The notes under the pieces: model-generated | What the model was told of the DNA's origin: nothing | Databases searched by the model: none | The model's input: only the letters and a program-made list of their open reading frames with translations | Position numbers and translations under genes: made by a program | Source of the DNA: an uncultured bacterium | Lineage (GTDB): Bacteria > Verrucomicrobiota > Lentisphaeria > Victivallales > Victivallaceae | Direction: 5' to 3' | Assembly (NCBI GenBank): GCA_900551245.1 | Contig: URVC01000029.1 | Span: forward strand, 1 to 51,103 | DNA: 51,103 nt | In this document: positions 17,223 to 25,405 of the stretch, piece after piece | How the letters are laid out: the number at the start of each line of letters is the position of its first letter | How positions within the stretch are numbered: position 1 is the first letter of the stretch

Positions 17223-18575
17223 TCAGCCGACGACGACCGGTTCGATGTGGAACCATTCGCAGAACTGGAGCAACTCCTGCTTGACGTCGGCATGGATGAC
17301 CGCGTAATGGTGTTCGAATCCCTTCTTCATGATGGTGTCGACCAGCTCCGGCACGGCTCCGTCGAAATGGATGGTGAGCGGATTCCCGCGCAGGAAGGGT
17401 TCGGTGTCGATCGCGGTGCCGGGGGCGATCAGCATGCGCATTTTTCCGTCGGCGTCGGTGTCGAATTTGGCGACGGTGACGCGGCCGGCCTTGAGCGAGA
17501 AGTCGTTGGTGACCCCCTTCTTGTCGCCGCCGTCGACGCGCATGTGCAGTCGAAGTTCCGTTTCGTCGAAGTTGCGGCAGAGCCCTTTCGGCGCGGCGCC
17601 GCAGTGCCAGATGACGCCGGTGTTCTTCCCGGTGTCGTACTGAATCAGGTCGACGAAGAAGGGAATGCCGCCGCCGGCGAGCGCCTGAAGCAGTTTCATG
17701 GTGAAGGCGCCGGTGACGTCTCCCTCACAGCTGGTGGCAAATCCGGTGTCGGAGAGCATGCCGAGCACGGCGCAGGGCGCGATGCCGAAGAGGTCGGAAA
17801 ACTCCGGCCAGCAGCGGACCGCATAGGTGCTGAGCTGATATTTCTCCGCCGTCTTACGGAAGGAGCCGTACATTTTCGCGGCGAGTTCGAGGTCGGCCGC
17901 GGAGACTGCGTTGACTTTGGCGGCGCTCTCTTTGACCACCTTGCGCGCGGCGGCGAGCTCCGCTTCGGTGAGGGTGTCGGCGGTCTTGACGATTTCGAGC
18001 AGGTCGAGCACTTCGACGGCGACGCCGAATTCGCGGCGGAGCAGAAGCTCATCGAAATTCGAGGTGTAGAAGCCGGGAACCCGTCCGCCGGCGAGGCCGA
18101 TCCGCAGATTGCGGAGCATCTTGACGGCGCGGACGACGGCCAGCGGTTTTTTCAGCGCTTCGGCGGTCTCTTCCGGACGGGCCATGACGAAGCAGTAGCG
18201 TTTGCGCAGCCGGTTGAGGCCGTGGGCCGCCATGTTGGCGCCGCAGAAGGAGTTTTGTTCCCACATCTTGCCCGGACCGGGCTCCTCGGGGTTGGCGAGC
18301 AGAATGAAAGGAACGTCGAGGCGGGTTGCCGCCGCCGGAATGGTCGCTCCGACCGGGAAGGTGACGAAGTGCATCACGACCGTGTCGACGCCGGCGCGGG
18401 CGAACTCTTCGGCCCGGGCCGCGGCTTCCCCTTCGGTGGTGGTGACGCCGTGATAGAGGATCTCCGCCGGGAGCGTTTGAAGAGCTTCGAACGTCCGCTT
18501 GGCGATGGCGTCGATTTTAGGAGTCATCCAGCTGGCCTTGGAGATGGCGATGTACCCGATTTTCATAGTTTCCAT
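17223..18575 (-). CDS. L-fucose/L-arabinose isomerase-like protein
   Basis: A 450-residue cytoplasmic enzyme resembling the fucose/arabinose isomerase superfamily, which interconverts aldoses and ketoses using Mn2+. N-terminal GVDTVVMHFVTFPVGATIPAA and central CWPEFSDLFGIAPCAVLGML followed by CEGDVTGAFTM are typical of the family; the Glu in SCEGDV is a likely metal ligand. The start at 18575 (METMKIGYI) has AAGGAA eight bases upstream; 18566 is possible. It leads the four-gene operon and lies divergent from an AraC regulator. The sugar cannot be deduced. Confidence 0.87.
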   Translation of the reverse strand: METMKIGYIAISKASWMTPKIDAIAKRTFEALQTLPAEILYHGVTTTEGEAAARAEEFARAGVDTVVMHFVTFPVGATIPAAATRLDVPFILLANPEEPGPGKMWEQNSFCGANMAAHGLNRLRKRYCFVMARPEETAEALKKPLAVVRAVKMLRNLRIGLAGGRVPGFYTSNFDELLLRREFGVAVEVLDLLEIVKTADTLTEAELAAARKVVKESAAKVNAVSAADLELAAKMYGSFRKTAEKYQLSTYAVRCWPEFSDLFGIAPCAVLGMLSDTGFATSCEGDVTGAFTMKLLQALAGGGIPFFVDLIQYDTGKNTGVIWHCGAAPKGLCRNFDETELRLHMRVDGGDKKGVTNDFSLKAGRVTVAKFDTDADGKMRMLIAPGTAIDTEPFLRGNPLTIHFDGAVPELVDTIMKKGFEHHYAVIHADVKQELLQFCEWFHIEPVVVG

Positions 18576-18586
18576 GGTTGCGTTCC

Positions 18587-18635
18587 TTGACTTTTGGTTG
18601 AACGGGGATATTTTTCCCTTTATCATAACGTACGT
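18587..18635. promoter_or_regulatory. Divergent promoters between the isomerase operon and AraC gene
   Basis: On the plus strand TTGACT (18587-18592), 16 bases and TATTTT (18609-18614) form a plausible promoter for the AraC gene. On the minus strand TATGAT (complement of 18622-18627) is a good -10 without a good -35, as expected for an activator-dependent promoter. An 8-bp palindrome ACGTACGT lies at 18628-18635. Confidence 0.45.
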
Positions 18636-18653
18636 CGAAAAATCCGATTTCAA

Positions 18654-19508
18654 ATGGAGAAAAACAACCTCTTTTTGCACAAAACGAAGATTTCTTCCGA
18701 TATGAATTTTTTTGACGGTCACTATTTCAGTCTGTATCACTCCTCGCCGGAGTTCCGCGGGGAATCCCATCATGTACCGATCTACTACGGGATTCAATAC
18801 AACCATGCCGGGAAACTCTGGCTGCAGATCGACCATGGGGAACGCTTTGAAGTGGAGGGGGCCTATGTGTTTATCACGCACCCCAATGCATTTTTCGAAT
18901 ATGGGAATGCCCCCGGCGAGTCGCGGCATCACAACTTCCTCTGCTCCTACGGAGAACGGGTGGAGGAGTATGTGAAAAGCGGCCTCCTGCCGATCGACAA
19001 TCTGCACCCGCTGCGGAAGGTGCGCAATCCGGAGCGCTTCCTTGAGACGATGCTGCGGATCATGTCGCTGTTGCGCCATGCGGCGCCGGTGGTGCCGCCG
19101 CGGGCGGTACTGCTCTACGAGGATCTGCTGCTTCAGATTCAGGAGTCTGAGCCGGACGGGCCGCCGGTTCCGGCGTTTCAGGAGGAGTACTTCGGCCATC
19201 TGGTTTCCGAGGTGCGCCGCCACCCGGAAAGGGGGTGGGAGTTCTGCTCCGAGGCGCGGCGGCGGAACCTCACTCCCGCCCATTTCCGCCGCCTGTTCAA
19301 AGCGGTTTCCGGCCTGCCGCCGCAGCAGTTTCTGATTCAGTGCCGCCTGCAGCAGGCCGCCTCGTTGCTGGTCGGCACCGGGGAGCCGGTCGGCGTGATT
19401 GCCGAACGGGTGGGGATCGGCAATGAATTCTATTTTTCGCGGCTGTTCAAGGCGAAATACCGGATTTCGCCGCTCGAATATCGCCGGGAATTCGCCGGGC
19501 GATACTGA
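18654..19508 (+). CDS. AraC family transcriptional regulator
   Basis: About 284 residues. The N-terminal cupin sensor domain includes IYYGIQYNHAGKLWLQI and the C-terminal double helix-turn-helix ends VIAERVGIGNEFYFSRLF. The start is uncertain: ATG at 18654 or 18702 would both keep the domains, and neither has a strong ribosome-binding site; 18594 is too close to the divergent gene. It probably activates the isomerase/epimerase/ThuA/oxidoreductase operon that is transcribed in the opposite direction. The sequence CTTTTTGCACAAAA at about 18669-18682 resembles the candidate sites near the AraC gene at 6630. Confidence 0.9.
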   Translation: MEKNNLFLHKTKISSDMNFFDGHYFSLYHSSPEFRGESHHVPIYYGIQYNHAGKLWLQIDHGERFEVEGAYVFITHPNAFFEYGNAPGESRHHNFLCSYGERVEEYVKSGLLPIDNLHPLRKVRNPERFLETMLRIMSLLRHAAPVVPPRAVLLYEDLLLQIQESEPDGPPVPAFQEEYFGHLVSEVRRHPERGWEFCSEARRRNLTPAHFRRLFKAVSGLPPQQFLIQCRLQQAASLLVGTGEPVGVIAERVGIGNEFYFSRLFKAKYRISPLEYRREFAGRY

Positions 19509-19552
19509 AAAAAACTCCGCCGTTCCCCGGAGTTCAGCGGGGCGCGGCGGAG
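19508..19552 (-). terminator. Minus-strand terminator with no obvious gene to serve
   Basis: CTCCGCCG (19515-19522) pairs with CGGCGGAG (19545-19552). On the minus strand the stem is followed by seven T residues (complement of 19508-19514). All genes for 1.7 kb to the right are on the plus strand, so it may stop antisense transcription or be left over. Confidence 0.5.
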
Positions 19553-19601
19553 AGCAGACGAAGTTCTGCTATTCGGCGGTCAGCTCAAAACAGACGGAAA
19601 T

Positions 19602-19754
19602 TTCCGGCTGTTTCGCCACTGGGGGGCCGGCGAATTCTGTTTTTCACGATTTTTCCACAAGAATACCGGCATTCCGCCGCGACAGTACCGGGAGTTCTAT
19701 CAGAACCGGGAAGAGGCCGGGCAGGGCAGGAGAAAGAGTGGAATTGCAGGTTGA
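19602..19754 (+). pseudogene. AraC family C-terminal remnant
   Basis: Read in one frame, this stretch encodes GEFCFSRFFHKNTGIPPRQY, the second helix-turn-helix end of an AraC protein, continuing to a TGA at 19752-19754. No start codon or upstream domain is present. It resembles the end of the adjacent intact AraC (GNEFYFSRLFKAKYRISPLEY) and may be a decayed partial duplicate or the remains of another regulator. Confidence 0.7.
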
Positions 19755-19779
19755 TTTCCGGTGACAGCAGGGGTATAGT
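19751..19779 (+). promoter_or_regulatory. Sigma-70-type promoter of the ABM gene cluster
   Basis: TTGATT (19751-19756), a 17-base spacer and TATAGT (19774-19779) stand 28 bases before the ABM gene. The -35 overlaps the stop of the AraC remnant. Confidence 0.65.
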
Positions 19780-19806
19780 AAGAGAAACAATCCAACAGGA
19801 GGAGAT

Positions 19807-20088
19807 ATGTTTCAGATTATTGCATTGCTGTCGGTCCGGAAGGAAGAGACGGAAAAACTTGAAGCGCTGTTGAAGCCGCTGCTCGAAGCCTCGCGGCGGG
19901 ATGCCGGCTGCCTCGGCTACGACTGCCGGGCGGATGTGCTCAACCCGGGCACCTGGCTCTTCTTTGAGAAGTGGCAGGATGACGCTTCGCTGGAGAAGCA
20001 CATGGCGGCACCCCATTTCAAGGCGTTCGAACAGGGCGTCGCGCCGTTGCTGACCGCGCCGCTCACGATTCACAAGGTGATGGAATGA
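19807..20088 (+). CDS. Antibiotic biosynthesis monooxygenase (ABM) domain protein
   Basis: This 93-residue protein is one ABM domain, a dimeric ferredoxin-like fold that includes small quinol monooxygenases. Typical features are an N-terminal strand with IIALLSVRKEETEKL, the SRRDAGCLGYD motif, and LFFEKWQDDASLEKHMAAPHF. AGGAGGAG lies before the ATG. It overlaps the next gene by ATGA, so the two are translated together. In this anaerobe a redox housekeeping role is more likely than antibiotic synthesis; that is inference. Confidence 0.9.
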   Translation: MFQIIALLSVRKEETEKLEALLKPLLEASRRDAGCLGYDCRADVLNPGTWLFFEKWQDDASLEKHMAAPHFKAFEQGVAPLLTAPLTIHKVME

Positions 20089-20405
20089 AGGCGGCGTCGG
20101 ATTTTTTTCGGACGGAGGAGAAATTGAATTGCGCGCAGGCGGTTCTGCGCTATTTCGATTTCCCGCCGGAGAAGATTGCGGAGTTTCGCGAGTTCGGCGG
20201 CGGGCGGGCGCCCGGCGGATTGTGCGGAGCTCTGTATGCGGCGAAATCCGTGTTGAATGACGAGGAAAAATTCGCGGAATTGTGTCGAAAATTCGGCGAG
20301 AAGACGCAGGGGGCGTTGACCTGCCGGGAGATCAAGGGTGGTTCGGGATTCCCATGTGAAGCCTGCGTCAATCTTGCCGCGGCGCTGGCGGAAAAAATGA
20401 AGTAG
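20085..20405 (+). CDS. C_GCAxxG_C_C family redox protein
   Basis: This 106-residue protein carries the cysteine pattern of the C_GCAxxG_C_C family: NCAQAVL, GGLCGAL, CREIKG and CEACV. Such proteins occur in anaerobes next to oxidoreductases and are thought to use paired cysteines or a bound cofactor; the role is not established. The usual GCAxxG motif appears here as APGGLCGAL. It begins on the ATGA at the end of the ABM gene. Confidence 0.85.
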   Translation: MKAASDFFRTEEKLNCAQAVLRYFDFPPEKIAEFREFGGGRAPGGLCGALYAAKSVLNDEEKFAELCRKFGEKTQGALTCREIKGGSGFPCEACVNLAAALAEKMK

Positions 20406-20429
20406 AAGCGAAAGGGGAGGGGCGGCGGC

Positions 20430-21197
20430 ATGGATGTCAACTTTATTCCCGGGAATCTCCGGGAGGCGCTGACTTCGGGCGGCGTGGCTGGAAAAATCCT
20501 CCATGCAGTGCGGTTCAGCCGGCAATTTTCCGGCGAGTCGGGGGAGGGGTACTTCTTTCGGACAGACCGGGAGTTTGCGGCGATTGACCGCGGTTTCGGC
20601 AGTTCGGAATTCCGGCGGATGAGCTGCCCGGTTGCCGAGGTATCGGTTCGAAAGTGTGAGGTCGACGGGAACAATGTCTCGGTGGAAATTGCTTTGCCGG
20701 ACGGCACGATTCTGACGGGATGCGCCTCTTTTTCGGAAGGCGATGCGCTGGAAGAGTTGCTCGACAGTCTGGAGGCTGGAGCCGGATCGGCAGTGGAATC
20801 CGCCGCCGCGTCAGCGGAACCGGTTTCGGAGAATGCGAAACTTTTTGCCGCCGGACTGCTCTGGGCGGTGCGGTCGGATGGGGATCTCGCTCCGGAACAG
20901 GAAGCGATGGTGCGGAAGCTCTGTCCGCCGGCGGCATTGCAGGCGGGAGTGGATTACACACAGTCGAATGGCTTTGAAGCGTTTCTATCTGCCGTGAAAT
21001 CGACCTTTTCGCGGGAGCAGTTGACCAGCCTGATTGCAAACCAGCTGGAACTGGCGATGTGCGATGGGGATCTGACGGGGCGGGAGATGGATTTCATCCG
21101 TGCCGAGGTGAACGCCTGGGGCTATCCGGTGGAAGAGTACCGTGCGCTTCGCAACTTTCTGCTGTTGAAGAATCAGTCGCCGATTCTCTTCGCCTGA
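20430..21197 (+). CDS. Unknown protein with TerB-like C-terminal domain
   Basis: This 255-residue protein has an unrecognised N-terminal half (1-125) and an Ala/Glu-rich linker (about 115-130). A helical C-terminal region follows, with two repeats AVRSDGDLAPEQEAMV and AMCDGDLTGREMDFI. Acidic DGDL turns between helices are characteristic of TerB-like domains, which bind metal. There is no signal peptide. It follows the redox protein by 24 bases with a GGGGAGG site and probably belongs to the same operon. Function unknown. Confidence 0.6.
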   Translation: MDVNFIPGNLREALTSGGVAGKILHAVRFSRQFSGESGEGYFFRTDREFAAIDRGFGSSEFRRMSCPVAEVSVRKCEVDGNNVSVEIALPDGTILTGCASFSEGDALEELLDSLEAGAGSAVESAAASAEPVSENAKLFAAGLLWAVRSDGDLAPEQEAMVRKLCPPAALQAGVDYTQSNGFEAFLSAVKSTFSREQLTSLIANQLELAMCDGDLTGREMDFIRAEVNAWGYPVEEYRALRNFLLLKNQSPILFA

Positions 21198-21207
21198 CGC
21201 CCCCCTC

Positions 21208-21253
21208 AAAAAAGACAGGAGCCGCGATCGGGAGACATCCCGCGCGGCTCCTG
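21208..21253 (-). terminator. Bidirectional terminator between TerB-like gene and pseudopilin cassette
   Basis: An 11-bp stem, CAGGAGCCGCG (21216-21226) with CGCGGCTCCTG (21243-21253), is flanked by six A residues on the left and three T residues on the right. It is strongest for the minus-strand cassette and could also end the plus-strand cluster. Confidence 0.85.
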
Positions 21254-21266
21254 TTTCCTATCGTTG

Positions 21267-24200
21267 TCAGTCGATGTATTCGATACTGGTGACGACGATC
21301 TGCCCGGTCACTTCGCTCACCTTCTCCAGCGTGACCAGCATTTTCACTTCGCCGGTGATTTCATCGAAGTAGATGAAATCATCCGGGCTCTGCGTCGAAT
21401 CCGGCGAGGACGGGTCACTGCCGTCGTTGCTGATTTTGCCAGATGCATCGGAGGTAATTTTAGAACCATCCTTGTCGATGTATCTGGCTACATCGAACTG
21501 GCCGTAAGCACAATCGTCCTTTGTGACGACTTGGGCATCATCCGGTCTGACCCGGGTTATCGAGCCACTCAAATCCCGGATGGTCTGCGCCACGACGATG
21601 AACTGGATGATGTTAGAGGCGGACGGTTCCGCTTTGAGCAGATTGATCGTTTTTCCGACAATCTCCTCCTGCTGCGCATCGGAGGCGCTGGTCATGTCCA
21701 CCAGACCGAATGCGTTACTCAAACTGCCAGTCGAGTATTTCCAGTCAAGGAATTGGGTTCGACTGGCGAAAGGACGATTCATGTTAGTAGTTAAAGCAGA
21801 AACTAAATTACTTGGTGAGGTGATCTCTGTTCCTGATGTTGGGTTAGTCTCAAAATTGCTTATTTCCTGCCCATATCGAATTTTGTAAAATAGTGCTTCT
21901 GCCATTTGTGAATCGTAGTACCTCGAAGATTCTTCAGAAATTATTTCATCAGGTCGCTTTGCAAGCATATTGATATTTACTTTCCCAAAGCAATAAGTTT
22001 CTTCTGTCAATTTGACCTGCTCTAGGATGCCACCATCACCAGCAGCATAGGTAGTTCCCGGTGTAGTATCCCAAACATTTCCCAATTGTTTCATGTCAGA
22101 GGGGGAAATGGAACCGCCCCCCCCCGGGGCTCCCGCCGCCTTCAGATTGAGTGTCTGCCAGGCCGCACCCCGGTGGATCACCCCCAGCTCCCAGAGGCTC
22201 TGCATCGGGGCGTTCCGGATGTACGCCGTCGACAGATGTTTGGTATCGGTCCATGCCGGACCGTTGGAATCGACGTTTTTCTCCTGGTCGTACTTGCCGG
22301 TGTCGGTTGCCGCGCCCGGATCGAACGGATGGGCCGGTTCTGAGCCATGCGATACATTGGCTTTCCCAGTGACAGGGGTTCCCGTAGAGACATCCATCAC
22401 CGCATCCCATGGGGAGGTTCCTGCGGTTGCACGTGCGGAGACGTGCCAGTCGTCTTCATTCAGATTCTGACGGGGATCCATTCCCTGAATTCCTCCCAAC
22501 AGAAACGTGAAAGCCTCCGCCTCGCTAAGACTCAAAGCGGAGCCCGTTGGATTAAACTTGAGAGAGTTTTCTTCTTTCTGCGGTGCCCTGACAAAGTCTA
22601 CGCCAAACGGACTTGAAGTATCTTTCAGTTGCCCCTGAAGCAGCAGTGCACCCCGTTTTACCGTGACCTCTGAAACATTCACTTTGGTTATTTCGACACT
22701 GGTCGGCCCGGAAACGATAACGATAGCCGTCGGATCAAGAGAAGTCGTCGATTCAACCACTACTTGTCTTAGAATCTTTTCATCAAATAATCCAGTGACA
22801 CCGGTCTGATACTTCTCCCCGTGCCAGTTGTTCGAGTCTTTAGCTTCTCCAAAGGGATAACCGTTGAGTGGGAGGTCGAATGAGATATTATTATCAGCAT
22901 CATTCGGTTTGTTTAACAGCCTCTCTCCGGTCTCGGTAGATGGGGTAATACTCCACTTCGGTTCAAATGTTATCTTTTCATCAGCAACTTTAGCAACTTC
23001 GATCGTACCGGATGCCGAAGCTTCAACTTCATTGCCTTCGCCATTTTTGTATTTGTACTTAATGTCGTTATATTTTGCTTCTATGATTTCCCCTTTTAAG
23101 CTGATTGCTTTTACACTGTTTTTAAAGATAAATTTCTGGAAATCATCCGGGACATTCTCGTAAATCTGAGCAAGTTTAACAGCGGGGAAAAGAGCCAGCT
23201 GAAACCCTAACTTCTTATTGGTTACATCGACTTCAAATCCTTTTGTCTTTGTCGCTCCATCAGCCTGATGATAAATTTCAAGCTTATAGCCGAGTTCATA
23301 GATGTAAGGGGTTCGCTCGTTGCCGGTGAAGGTTGGTTCCGTCACGCCTTCCTCGACGCTCCAATTGGTCGCAGGAAAATCTGAGGTCGGTATGGAATCG
23401 GGGTCGCAGTAATCGTTCAGGTTAGCTGCAATCTGTTTGCGGCGAGTTGCCAAGGTGTCAAAGGTGCCCTGTTCATTGGCTATTTGTTTTAAGAACGGGA
23501 TACCGGTATCCGGCGGAGTCAGATCTTCAGTAAGATTAAATTCTTTACTGTCTGCGGCAAGTTTTGTAAAAATTTCATCGGTATTTTTATTAATAGTTAA
23601 AGAAGTATCTTTACGGAAACGATCATACCATTTGTCATCGCCTAAATCACATTTGTCTAAATCGCCCAGATTAAAACGTTGAAGAGACTTGTATTCAGTT
23701 GATGAAATATCATACCGGTAAAATTCAGGTTCCGCTTTCGTTTTGCCTCCGGTAAACCACCGTTCAACAAAGTTTTTATTTTTATAACCATCGCTGTTAA
23801 CGTTGGTATAGTCAAAAAATGGCTCAGAAGAGCCACTATATGCAATGAAGAAATCAGCAAGGCTGCTGATATCCCAATCGCTTGCCGATTCTGGTGCCAA
23901 ATCTCCTTCTTTCCACCGCTTAAATGGAGTCGAAGAACCGAGGTTTAGTTCATTGATACTTTTTCCCCATCGATTGTTCCACGGAATTCTGGCTGGATTT
24001 GTCTCCTGAGAATAAATGCCATGCAGTACATTGTCCAAGTCAATTTTACTGATACCCTTCTCATCATCAATGACTTGCTGATATGCTATCCTGCCGATGA
24101 TTTTTCGATCATGCTCTCCTTTTGGTTTATCGAAAACGAATGCCCATTTAGGGAGCTTGTAGGTGTTTGAATTTGCTTCGAAAGATGCTGAAACAGAGGA

Positions 24201-24554
24201 CGTGGGAGGCGTTAACAAAGAATCGTCAGTGCTGTATAACCCATCAGCAAAAACATTGCCGTCTTCTTTTATTCCATCTGCACCATCGCTGTATATGGCA
24301 GAATAATTTACCGGGATGATTCCTTTTGCATTTGCCTGATATTGATAATACATCATAGCGATGGCAATCCGGCTGATGGCGGACTGGGCTAGCAATTTGG
24401 CTTGACTTCTGCTGCTGTTATTATAAGCTACTTTCTGTGCTAAAAGGGCATTGGAAGCAAACGCGAGGCCCAGAACCAGAAGCAGCGAGAGAATGCCCAG
24501 CGCGAACAGCAGGGCCACCCCGGATTCATTTTTGTGTACGGCTTTACAGAACAT
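21267..24554 (-). CDS. Large pseudopilin-like protein, Verru_Chthon cassette protein A-like
   Basis: This 1095-residue protein has an N-terminal anchor ESGVALLFALGILSLLLVLG at about residues 10-29, as in PilX/GspK-type minor pseudopilins, then a very large extracytoplasmic region. Size, position as last gene, and company of three small prepilins match protein A of the Verru_Chthon four-gene cassettes. The C-terminal region contains KVNINMLAKRPDEIISEE, in the GspK-like pattern. The 5' end and the 3' third are GC-rich; the middle is AT-rich. A run of nine G residues (coding strand; 22117-22125) lies at about codon 810. The cassette name is from memory of that family's description. Confidence 0.78.
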   Translation of the reverse strand: MFCKAVHKNESGVALLFALGILSLLLVLGLAFASNALLAQKVAYNNSSRSQAKLLAQSAISRIAIAMMYYQYQANAKGIIPVNYSAIYSDGADGIKEDGNVFADGLYSTDDSLLTPPTSSVSASFEANSNTYKLPKWAFVFDKPKGEHDRKIIGRIAYQQVIDDEKGISKIDLDNVLHGIYSQETNPARIPWNNRWGKSINELNLGSSTPFKRWKEGDLAPESASDWDISSLADFFIAYSGSSEPFFDYTNVNSDGYKNKNFVERWFTGGKTKAEPEFYRYDISSTEYKSLQRFNLGDLDKCDLGDDKWYDRFRKDTSLTINKNTDEIFTKLAADSKEFNLTEDLTPPDTGIPFLKQIANEQGTFDTLATRRKQIAANLNDYCDPDSIPTSDFPATNWSVEEGVTEPTFTGNERTPYIYELGYKLEIYHQADGATKTKGFEVDVTNKKLGFQLALFPAVKLAQIYENVPDDFQKFIFKNSVKAISLKGEIIEAKYNDIKYKYKNGEGNEVEASASGTIEVAKVADEKITFEPKWSITPSTETGERLLNKPNDADNNISFDLPLNGYPFGEAKDSNNWHGEKYQTGVTGLFDEKILRQVVVESTTSLDPTAIVIVSGPTSVEITKVNVSEVTVKRGALLLQGQLKDTSSPFGVDFVRAPQKEENSLKFNPTGSALSLSEAEAFTFLLGGIQGMDPRQNLNEDDWHVSARATAGTSPWDAVMDVSTGTPVTGKANVSHGSEPAHPFDPGAATDTGKYDQEKNVDSNGPAWTDTKHLSTAYIRNAPMQSLWELGVIHRGAAWQTLNLKAAGAPGGGGSISPSDMKQLGNVWDTTPGTTYAAGDGGILEQVKLTEETYCFGKVNINMLAKRPDEIISEESSRYYDSQMAEALFYKIRYGQEISNFETNPTSGTEITSPSNLVSALTTNMNRPFASRTQFLDWKYSTGSLSNAFGLVDMTSASDAQQEEIVGKTINLLKAEPSASNIIQFIVVAQTIRDLSGSITRVRPDDAQVVTKDDCAYGQFDVARYIDKDGSKITSDASGKISNDGSDPSSPDSTQSPDDFIYFDEITGEVKMLVTLEKVSEVTGQIVVTSIEYID
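22117..22125. repeat. Nine-base C/G homopolymer inside protein A gene
   Basis: Nine consecutive C residues (G on the coding strand), directly followed by four G, encode a PGGGGS stretch near residue 810. Slippage by one base would drop the last 285 or so residues. Confidence 0.85.
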
Positions 24555-24589
24555 GGTGTTAATCCTTATGTGCTAGGCTGATCATTATT

Positions 24590-25387
24590 CTACCTATCTC
24601 GCCGGTCTCCCAGGTAAACAGTCCGGCTGAATGTGTATTCATGTTGTTTTCTGAATTCATCAGTTTTACCGCCGGCAACCCATAGTTCAAAATCTTCCGG
24701 GGAAAGCATGGAAAGCTTTATTTCAAGCAGAAATGGAATATATTTGACAGTGGAAGTCGTGACTCTTGTGAAACCTCCGGAAGTCGCATTAAAATCATAT
24801 GGAACGATTTGAAACATTGTTATATTATCGGCAATTTTATCCGAGTAATCATCATTTGTGATCAAGCCATCTAATCGTTTGGGTAGTTCGGTTGTAGCGC
24901 TTTTAAAATCGGGAATGCTGGGCGTTGCGCCAAAGGGAGAGAAAAAACAATTGTAAGTGGGTGAATTGGGTGAGCCTTTGGTGCTGCTACTGAAAATAGC
25001 TAAACGGAGTTGTTCCTGTTGTGCATTTTCAGAGGCGCTGCTGGGAACTGTGTAGCGTTGAAAGGTCATGAATTTCTGTGAATTGCCGTCCGGAAACAAA
25101 TTTCTTGCCTGCGTAGCAAAATAAATTTTAGAAGAACCGGGAGCCGTATTATCAATATAAAATGGAACTCCAGAGTTTGTATAGTAAATATTTTGAAGAT
25201 GTACTGTCATTAAATCCATGATGATACGGGCATTTGCGTAGATTTCATTTCGCTTCTCCATGCCGTTCCAGATCCGTTGCGCTCCGGAGAAGAATTGCAG
25301 CATCAGCAGCAGTAAAATACTGAATACCGCCATGGCGACGATCAGTTCGACCAGGGTAAACTTCAACTTGTGACTCGTTTTTCTCAT
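24590..25387 (-). CDS. Prepilin-like protein, Verru_Chthon cassette protein C-like
   Basis: A 265-residue protein with a type IV prepilin signal: short basic leader MRKTSHKLK, then FTLVELIVAMAVFSILLLL. A prepilin peptidase would cut before the Phe and methylate it. The remaining region is extracytoplasmic and unrelated to anything I know; GspJ is the nearest type II secretion analogue. The first 45 codons are GC-rich, the rest AT-rich. It is third in the cassette, 18 bases after protein B and 35 before protein A. Confidence 0.8.
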   Translation of the reverse strand: MRKTSHKLKFTLVELIVAMAVFSILLLLMLQFFSGAQRIWNGMEKRNEIYANARIIMDLMTVHLQNIYYTNSGVPFYIDNTAPGSSKIYFATQARNLFPDGNSQKFMTFQRYTVPSSASENAQQEQLRLAIFSSSTKGSPNSPTYNCFFSPFGATPSIPDFKSATTELPKRLDGLITNDDYSDKIADNITMFQIVPYDFNATSGGFTRVTTSTVKYIPFLLEIKLSMLSPEDFELWVAGGKTDEFRKQHEYTFSRTVYLGDRRDR

Positions 25388-25405
25388 AATCCAGTCGGCT
25401 CCAGT

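Noticed and set aside
18576..19283. N-terminal extension of the isomerase beyond 18575
   Set aside because: It would run antisense through the divergent AraC gene; the start at 18575 has a good ribosome-binding site and the family length fits.
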